Origin: an uncultured Lentisphaeraceae bacterium
Lineage (GTDB): Bacteria; Verrucomicrobiota; Kiritimatiellia; RFP12; DVOR01
DNA length: 49,274 bases
Assembly (NCBI GenBank): GCA_949282555.1
Contig: CASDPK010000015.1
Location: 1 to 49,274, forward strand
Reading direction: 5' to 3'
The position numbers and the translations under genes are program-made. Positions within the stretch are counted from its first letter, which is position 1. Each line of letters opens with the position of its first letter. This document shows, one piece after another, positions 44,618-49,274 of the stretch. The notes beneath the pieces were generated by a model, which had not been told where the DNA came from, ran no database searches, and saw nothing but the letters and a program-made list of their open reading frames with translations.

Positions 44618-46864
44618 TCAATCGACGGCGGTCTTTTTGAAATGTTCCCGTGCGCGAAGTTGACGGCGCGTCTTGACGTCCTCCGGATTGGAAACGTCAA
44701 TTCCGCCAAGCGCATCGCTGTTGTAGCGGTCATCCAACGGCGGAGCGAACAGCGCGTCTTTTTCCGCTTCCGTTGGCCATGGGGCCCAGTCCTGCGTGAA
44801 CGTGTAGGTGGCCTTGGAAAGCGGGATGCCCCACAGCTCAAAATAGGGGGTGAGATCCCGTTTCACCGCTTTGGACCAAGCACAGCACATCCGATCTCCC
44901 GTGGCCGACGTCGGATATTTGTCGCTCTTGTCGTTCACGACGGCGAGGACACTCTCCACCCCGAAATGATGGGCCAAGGTCATGTAAAACACCAATCGCT
45001 CAAAGACCTCCGCCTTGGCCCACAGGTCCGGCGTTCCCGCCGCGACTTTCTTGGCCACGCCATCCCAAGCGCCTTTTTGTATCCGAGTGAACGGCGTCCC
45101 ATTCAGCAGGTTCATCACGCAGGTTCCGAAGAAGTTGCAAATCACCTCGCCGTTCCCCGGGAGAGCAAAGATTCCATTGGCTCCCTGCCCCATATTGTGG
45201 CCGATTTCGTGAAGAGCGCCCCAAGAGCCGGCCCTTTGGAGTCCCGCGAGATTGACCATGCCTTCACCCCAATGAATGCACATGATGGGGTAACCGGAGT
45301 GCCCGGCGCCTATGGAAATCTGTGTGTCATCCACGATGCGAATGGGCGTGAACTTCGGTTCATTCTCACGCGAGGGCTTCTTTGTCGCCTTGGGTTTTCG
45401 TGGGTCCACCGGCACTGGCTCCTGTTCGGCCACAATGCCATAACGATCCATCGCGCCACCGGATGCGGCCTTCGCCGCAGCACGCACCAATTCCTCGGTG
45501 TCCGGCGGTGCGTCGGGATTCATCTGCACGAGCTTTTTGTTGAGGACGCCCCATTCACGCTTGGCAGGGCGAAAATTCGCCGCCTCACCATCCGTAGGCA
45601 GGCCGCGCCCAGCCGTCCGCAACATGATGCAGGCGGCCTTGCCCCACCACTGCGCCAGGGCCGTCATATGCTTGATGTTGCGCACATGACGCGATTCCAC
45701 CGTAAGGATAACCGTCTTCGTCTGAATTTCCGCCCAAGGCGCAGGATATTTGGAGATCGTGTTCACCCAGTCCTCGTCGGTGTCAAGCCCAAGACGGAAC
45801 CAAGGCATTTGGACGCATCCGGAGATTTCCACATCCATGGGGCGGCTTCCCCCACCCCATTGGAGCCAAAGAACGCCACCGAGGACATGACCTATCTCCT
45901 GCCGTTTCTTGGTGATGCGAAAATCGCGCACCATATCCGGCCAACGCCACAATGCCCGCTTGTCCGTCACCTGCTCCCATCCCATCTTCACCTTGGCCAA
46001 ATTGGGAGCCACGGGATCGTAAAGACCGCCGATCTCATTGCCATCCTCATCCAACGGAATGATCTGCGGATCCAGCTTATCGCTGTGACAACCAATACGG
46101 GCCGTCAAGCTTCCCGAGAGACTTCCGCAACGCAACGTCACGACTTCCCCCGGGGGAACATAGAGCCCTGTGCTGATCCATCCGCCCTCTCCCGGATAAA
46201 GCGTAACCTTTTTGGTCACACGTTCGGCGTCTTTCGGCACCGCACCGGGCCAAAGGTCCGCGGATTTCGCCGGATAAAGCTCGTCTATTGGGAGGCTTTG
46301 CGCCTTCCAACTCTGATACCGCACCAACAACAGTTCCAACGGATATTTGATGCTTACACCTCGGGAAGGACCACAGACGACCTCCCCACCACGGCGATAG
46401 AGCAATTCCTCAAGCGCGGCCTTCAATTGGCGTGCGTCTTTCGAGACTGAACCACCCTCGGACGTATTGCTGTTGAACGTCCGCATGGCCTCGATATATG
46501 CCAACATCCCGGGGCCCGTTTGGCCGACCACTTCCTTCGCCCCATCTCCGGCCTCACCCCCGCCGTCGGCGTCATACTTCTTTTCCCCCTCCTTTTGGTC
46601 AATCTCCAAGCGTTGAATCGCGTCGAACCACGGCCCCACCTCCCGTGCGACCTTTTTCATGCGTTCACGCTCGGCCAATTCGGCCCGATATTCCGCAGCC
46701 GACGGCAAACCGTTCGTCGCAACGATCTTCCGGTCATAATCCAGTTTTTCGATGACGTGCCCCTTGGAATCCGTCTCAACGGGCCCTGTCCCTCGGAAGG
46801 TGATTTGCGCACGCGCCCCACCCCAAGCGATCATCACGAACAACAACAGGTAAACAGCCCTCAT
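44618..46864 (-). CDS. Secreted M60-family (enhancin/mucinase-like) zinc peptidase
   Basis: The 748-residue protein has a signal peptide (MRAVYLLLFVMIAWGGARA). The N-terminal region contains a coiled-coil-like helical part (residues 45-130). The M60 N-terminal beta domain shows WISTGLYVPPGEVVTLRC, and the catalytic domain has HEIGH at 552-556 with a downstream gluzincin Glu (E573, GNGEV). M60 enzymes cut glycosylated proteins such as mucins. The ATG overlaps the stop of the TonB-like gene (ATGA), so it is translated together with an ExbBD-TonB module. No TonB-dependent receptor is seen. Confidence 0.88.
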   Translation of the reverse strand: MRAVYLLLFVMIAWGGARAQITFRGTGPVETDSKGHVIEKLDYDRKIVATNGLPSAAEYRAELAERERMKKVAREVGPWFDAIQRLEIDQKEGEKKYDADGGGEAGDGAKEVVGQTGPGMLAYIEAMRTFNSNTSEGGSVSKDARQLKAALEELLYRRGGEVVCGPSRGVSIKYPLELLLVRYQSWKAQSLPIDELYPAKSADLWPGAVPKDAERVTKKVTLYPGEGGWISTGLYVPPGEVVTLRCGSLSGSLTARIGCHSDKLDPQIIPLDEDGNEIGGLYDPVAPNLAKVKMGWEQVTDKRALWRWPDMVRDFRITKKRQEIGHVLGGVLWLQWGGGSRPMDVEISGCVQMPWFRLGLDTDEDWVNTISKYPAPWAEIQTKTVILTVESRHVRNIKHMTALAQWWGKAACIMLRTAGRGLPTDGEAANFRPAKREWGVLNKKLVQMNPDAPPDTEELVRAAAKAASGGAMDRYGIVAEQEPVPVDPRKPKATKKPSRENEPKFTPIRIVDDTQISIGAGHSGYPIMCIHWGEGMVNLAGLQRAGSWGALHEIGHNMGQGANGIFALPGNGEVICNFFGTCVMNLLNGTPFTRIQKGAWDGVAKKVAAGTPDLWAKAEVFERLVFYMTLAHHFGVESVLAVVNDKSDKYPTSATGDRMCCAWSKAVKRDLTPYFELWGIPLSKATYTFTQDWAPWPTEAEKDALFAPPLDDRYNSDALGGIDVSNPEDVKTRRQLRAREHFKKTAVD

Positions 46865-47622
46865 TTCCCCTCCTTCGCATTCCAAAGCACGGTCACAATC
46901 CCGCTCGCCTCTCGGTCGCCTCGTCCAGCGGCAAGCGCCATGCGTAACTGCCGAAACCAAACATCCTCGGCACCCTTAGGCGAAAGGCGCAACACCGTTT
47001 CCGGGCGCCCCTCCGCATCCAAGGTCAACCAAAAACGCGCGGCGCCGTCTTCCTTCCCGATGGGAACGGCTGGCCACGTTTTCACCGCGAACCCTGCCGA
47101 AACCAAGCCTGCATCCATCCGAGTCCGTATCGCGGGATCCCGACTCGCCTCCTTCGACTTCCCGCCCATCGAATCCGTAAACGAAGGCAACAAAGCAACG
47201 GCGACCCGTCCATGCTCGGCCGTCGCTTCAAGCGTAGGCTCCGAAAGGGGGGACAGCGGGGAAGGCTCCCTTCTTGAAGGCTCCGGGAGATTCGGGGCCA
47301 ATGAAATTCCGATATCCGCATCGCTCAATGCCGTGGACAGTCGCCGTGCATTGCCCGTCCGCACAATGCCCGACACCTCTTCCGCCGTGGCGATGATGAA
47401 ACCCAAGCCTGCCCGCGGCAAAGCGCGCGTCGCGTTTGAGGGCCTCCGCGTCGCAAATCCCAACGCCACCTCTCCAAGCAACAAGATTGCCGACGCTCCA
47501 ATGACCGCCGTGCTCCACCAATAGACGAACGCCCGACGCACGGGCGAACGCTGACGCCGGCGGGCCGTGTAATGACGGATCCGCTTACGTCGGCGTTCGA
47601 TGTTCAGGCGGCGGGGCGACAT
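46861..47622 (-). CDS. TonB-like energy transducer
   Basis: The 253-residue protein has a basic cytoplasmic head (RRLNIERRRKRIRHYTARRR), one transmembrane helix (STAVIGASAILLLGEVALGF, about residues 37-56), a Pro/Ser-rich linker (PEPSRREPSPLSPLSEP) and a C-terminal domain with the TonB-like pattern FWLTLDAEGRPETVLRLSP and later GIVTVLWN. It is 6 bp after exbD and overlaps the M60 gene. Length and arrangement fit TonB, but the C-terminal domain is divergent. An anchor specific to this operon is the alternative. Confidence 0.7.
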   Translation of the reverse strand: MSPRRLNIERRRKRIRHYTARRRQRSPVRRAFVYWWSTAVIGASAILLLGEVALGFATRRPSNATRALPRAGLGFIIATAEEVSGIVRTGNARRLSTALSDADIGISLAPNLPEPSRREPSPLSPLSEPTLEATAEHGRVAVALLPSFTDSMGGKSKEASRDPAIRTRMDAGLVSAGFAVKTWPAVPIGKEDGAARFWLTLDAEGRPETVLRLSPKGAEDVWFRQLRMALAAGRGDREASGIVTVLWNAKEGK

Positions 47623-47628
47623 ACCGCA

Positions 47629-48129
47629 TCACTCCTCTGCCGGATGATCCGGCGGAACGGCCACCAAATTGATGCGCTCCGCCCCACACACCCGCAAGCG
47701 TTCCACCCAAGCCATCGTCTCACCGTAACTCACGGCTTTGTCGACGATCAGATTCAGCTCTATTCCGGGTCTTGCATGCGTGAGTGCCTCCAACTCCGAA
47801 GAATTGTCGGAAGAATAGCGCCCCTCGTCCAGCAAAAGCACCGTCACATCCGGACGATCCGGTGCCATGAGCCGACGCACCACTGCCGTTGGGCACCGCG
47901 CCAACAAACCCTCCTCCGCGGGGGCCTGAGGCAACTCCACCACCCGCCCCGGCTGAACCAGTGTCTGCCGCGACAGGCAAAACACCAAAACGCCGCACGC
48001 CATCAGGTCAATCCACGGCACCAGCATGAGAAACGATCGTGCCGTCCGGCTTCGCGGCCATCGCTTCCCCGTGAACGAATGGCGCTCCCAAACGTAAGGA
48101 CTCGGGAACTCAGGCTTTGACGTCGGCAT
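47629..48129 (-). CDS. ExbD/TolR-family biopolymer transport protein
   Basis: The 166-residue protein is an ExbD-type pore partner that couples the proton gradient to a periplasmic transducer. It has a cytoplasmic basic segment, one transmembrane helix (MLVPWIDLMACGVLVFCL) with the essential aspartate at D41, and a periplasmic domain ending in ERINLVAVPPD. The head (residues 1-34) is longer than usual. Its start overlaps the exbB end by 20 bp, which implies tight coupling. Confidence 0.88.
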   Translation of the reverse strand: MPTSKPEFPSPYVWERHSFTGKRWPRSRTARSFLMLVPWIDLMACGVLVFCLSRQTLVQPGRVVELPQAPAEEGLLARCPTAVVRRLMAPDRPDVTVLLLDEGRYSSDNSSELEALTHARPGIELNLIVDKAVSYGETMAWVERLRVCGAERINLVAVPPDHPAEE

Positions 48130-48757
48130 CTCCCTGTCCCTCCGCTTCGCGAGCCTCGGCCCGCTCCAAATAGTCCAACGTCAAAGCCATGCCTTGATCC
48201 ATGTCAAGGCTGAGTGCATCGCTCTTGAGCACAAGGATATGATGCGCCGCATAGCAGAACGCCGCACCGATGAGCCCCGCGGCGGTCGTCGCCAACGCCC
48301 CCACAACGGCCGACGTCAAATCACCCGTACGCACCAACGGCGCCTCCGCATCCAGTGCCGTCACCGCCGCGATACCGCCAACAAACGTGCCGATCAGCCC
48401 CAGCAAGGGCAACAACTGGGCAAACAACGACAACAGCATCGCCCGCCGCTCCAGGCGCGACAACTCGGCATGCGCCGTCGCCCCGAGAATCTCGCGCAAA
48501 TGCGCTTCGTCACTGTCGCGATGCGCGATTGCCTCGGCGACCAATGCCGGCAAGGGACCGGGCGTTTCATCGCAAATCGCCAGCGCCTCATCCGTCTGCC
48601 CCTTGTCCAGCACGTTGAAGACACCCTGCAAAAAATCCTGCGGGTCAATGCCAATCTTGCGCAAGCGAAGCAAGCGATCCACAAAGACCGCCGCCGCCAC
48701 CACCGTCAGCCCGACAATCACCCAAAAGAGGATGCCACCTTCCCAAATCAGGTTCAT
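48110..48757 (-). CDS. ExbB/TolQ/MotA-family proton channel protein
   Basis: The 215-residue protein has the three-helix ExbB pattern: helix one at residues 5-25 (GGILFWVIVGLTVVAAAVF), a cytoplasmic domain, then LLPLLGLIGTFVGGIAAVTA and the third helix AVVGALATTAAGLIGAAFCYAA. The TolQ-type LLGLIGTV motif is present as LLGLIGTF. It overlaps both neighbours: the CxxCxxCC gene by ATGA and exbD by 20 bp. It supplies energy to the TonB-like protein encoded next. Confidence 0.9.
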   Translation of the reverse strand: MNLIWEGGILFWVIVGLTVVAAAVFVDRLLRLRKIGIDPQDFLQGVFNVLDKGQTDEALAICDETPGPLPALVAEAIAHRDSDEAHLREILGATAHAELSRLERRAMLLSLFAQLLPLLGLIGTFVGGIAAVTALDAEAPLVRTGDLTSAVVGALATTAAGLIGAAFCYAAHHILVLKSDALSLDMDQGMALTLDYLERAEAREAEGQGDADVKA

Positions 48758-49086
48758 TTCTCACTCCTCGCCGCCAAACAAACCGCCTCGATGTCGGAAC
48801 TCCTCCACCGAGCGGGATAGTCGCGACACTGCCGCGGACGCGCCGCATGGACGCGGCAGAGATTTCCCTCCGTCAAGAATCGGCAGGGGGCCTCCGGCGC
48901 CCCTTTCAGGACAAGTCCTGTCCTTCCCGGCGAAAGGTCCGTGTGTCGCTCCACGAGCGCCTCCGGGGTCAGCCCCAAAGCTTCCGCCAGCGCCTCGACG
49001 TCCTCATCGGAGACGCGCACATACCCGGGCACGCGGCAACACGCCCCGCACCGCCGGCAACGAAACGCCTTCGCCTGCGATTCCAT
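48754..49086 (-). CDS. YkgJ-family CxxCxxCC zinc/iron-chelating domain protein
   Basis: The 110-residue protein has the family's cysteine cluster C10-x2-C13-x2-C16-C17 (FRCRRCGACCRVPGY), further cysteines in PCRFLTEGNLC and the QCRDYP segment, which together are thought to bind zinc or iron-sulfur. Function is unproven. The start MESQAKAF was chosen by family start and because a -10 box lies 13 bp upstream; a longer reading would place codons inside the promoter. It heads the operon and its stop overlaps the exbB ATG. Confidence 0.87.
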   Translation of the reverse strand: MESQAKAFRCRRCGACCRVPGYVRVSDEDVEALAEALGLTPEALVERHTDLSPGRTGLVLKGAPEAPCRFLTEGNLCRVHAARPRQCRDYPARWRSSDIEAVCLAARSEK

Positions 49087-49099
49087 AAACGACGGTGCC

Positions 49100-49105
49100 A
49101 TTATA
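49100..49105 (-). promoter_or_regulatory. -10 box of the CxxCxxCC-ExbBD-M60 operon
   Basis: A consensus TATAAT on the minus strand lies 13 bp before the first ATG, predicting a leader of 6-7 bases. No -35 box is clear. Confidence 0.55.
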
Positions 49106-49199
49106 GCGAAAACACACCCGCCTGTGCACCTCCCCACGCCGCCGCACATGCCATCACCCTTAAACACCCGCCCAAAGCAGGCTTATCCCGGTTTTTATT

Positions 49200-49274
49200 C
49201 TAGTTGAACCAAGAAGTCGAGTTGGCGGGGGTCGGGATGCTTTCGGGGACGACCTCCGGGATGAAAAAGATGGA
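49200..49274 (-). CDS. C-terminal end of a protein entering from the right edge
   Basis: A minus-strand frame enters from the edge and ends at a TAG at 49200. It would encode 24 residues ending in VPESIPTPANSTSWFN. The codons look coding, but nothing identifies the protein. The 113 bp between this stop and the 49086 start contain only the operon's -10 box. Confidence 0.4.
   Translation of the reverse strand, partial: SIFFIPEVVPESIPTPANSTSWFN

Noticed and set aside
47110..47150. GAGTCCGTATCGCGG...GACTCG stretch resembling array units
   Set aside because: It is single, lies inside the TonB-like coding sequence and has no 22-bp neighbour, so it is taken as chance.

Overview
The window is a GC-rich, gene-dense bacterial chromosome segment with no rRNA, tRNA, phage, insertion sequence or CRISPR-cas locus that I could find. 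Several things point to the PVC superphylum, most likely Kiritimatiellota or a related Verrucomicrobiota/Lentisphaerota group. These are a 51-residue protein of the PVC small basic protein type (9866-10021), a secreted (alpha/alpha)-toroid repeat protein, a Hanks-type kinase, a DUF362/polyferredoxin pair, an M60-type mucin peptidase and several exported glycoside hydrolases. LpxD, RseP and TonB/ExbBD-type genes show a Gram-negative envelope. The taxonomic call is an inference.

Layout. (1) 1-6564, plus: a tightly packed run of rnr, a PHP histidinol-phosphatase-like gene, rseP, ispG and a polyprenol-phosphate sugar transferase. (2) 6582-8134, minus: dapF-rsmE, divergent from gdhA (8328-9671). 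(3) 9866-11421, minus: small basic protein and an acyltransferase-3 membrane protein; then a 314-bp intergenic region and a large secreted unclassified protein (11736-13976). (4) 14004-22393, minus: psd-pssA-aconitase-zinc-finger/Arg-rich protein-lpxD-40-aa ORF-aroC, a terminator, then a TatD-family hydrolase. (5) 22617-34109, plus: SGNH hydrolase, two GH2 enzymes (the second lacking its N-terminal third), toroid protein, kinase, galE, and a clan-D (GH27/36-like) glycosidase. (6) 34188-36560, minus: membrane polyferredoxin and DUF362. (7) 36723-42064: TIM-barrel isomerase-like and NUDIX genes, coaB, a HydE-like radical SAM enzyme, sixA and an NSS transporter. (8) 42052-49086, minus: a seven-gene run of CxxCxxCC protein, ExbB, ExbD, TonB-like, M60 peptidase, radical SAM and ComEC-like. 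The C-terminus of one more gene enters at the right edge.

Four non-coding signals stand out. First, three intergenic loci carry short arrays of degenerate, near-palindromic units at exactly 22-bp spacing (11583, 25920, 38992); one sits on the join where the second GH2 gene lost its N-terminus. Second, seven genes have an extended -10 box (TGnTAnnnT type) ending 6-7 bp before the start codon, which predicts leaderless mRNAs, including a 41-bp divergent hydE/sixA promoter. Third, a perfect 37-bp hairpin repeat occurs twice between psd and the SGNH hydrolase. Fourth, small genes are present: the 51-aa basic protein and a 40-aa membrane ORF coupled to lpxD.

Together the genes describe a polysaccharide/glycoprotein degrader: exported glycosidases and an M60 peptidase with its own proton-motive-force module, galactose entry through GalE, ammonium assimilation through GdhA, and housekeeping genes for phospholipids, lipid A, isoprenoids, lysine/peptidoglycan and shikimate products.
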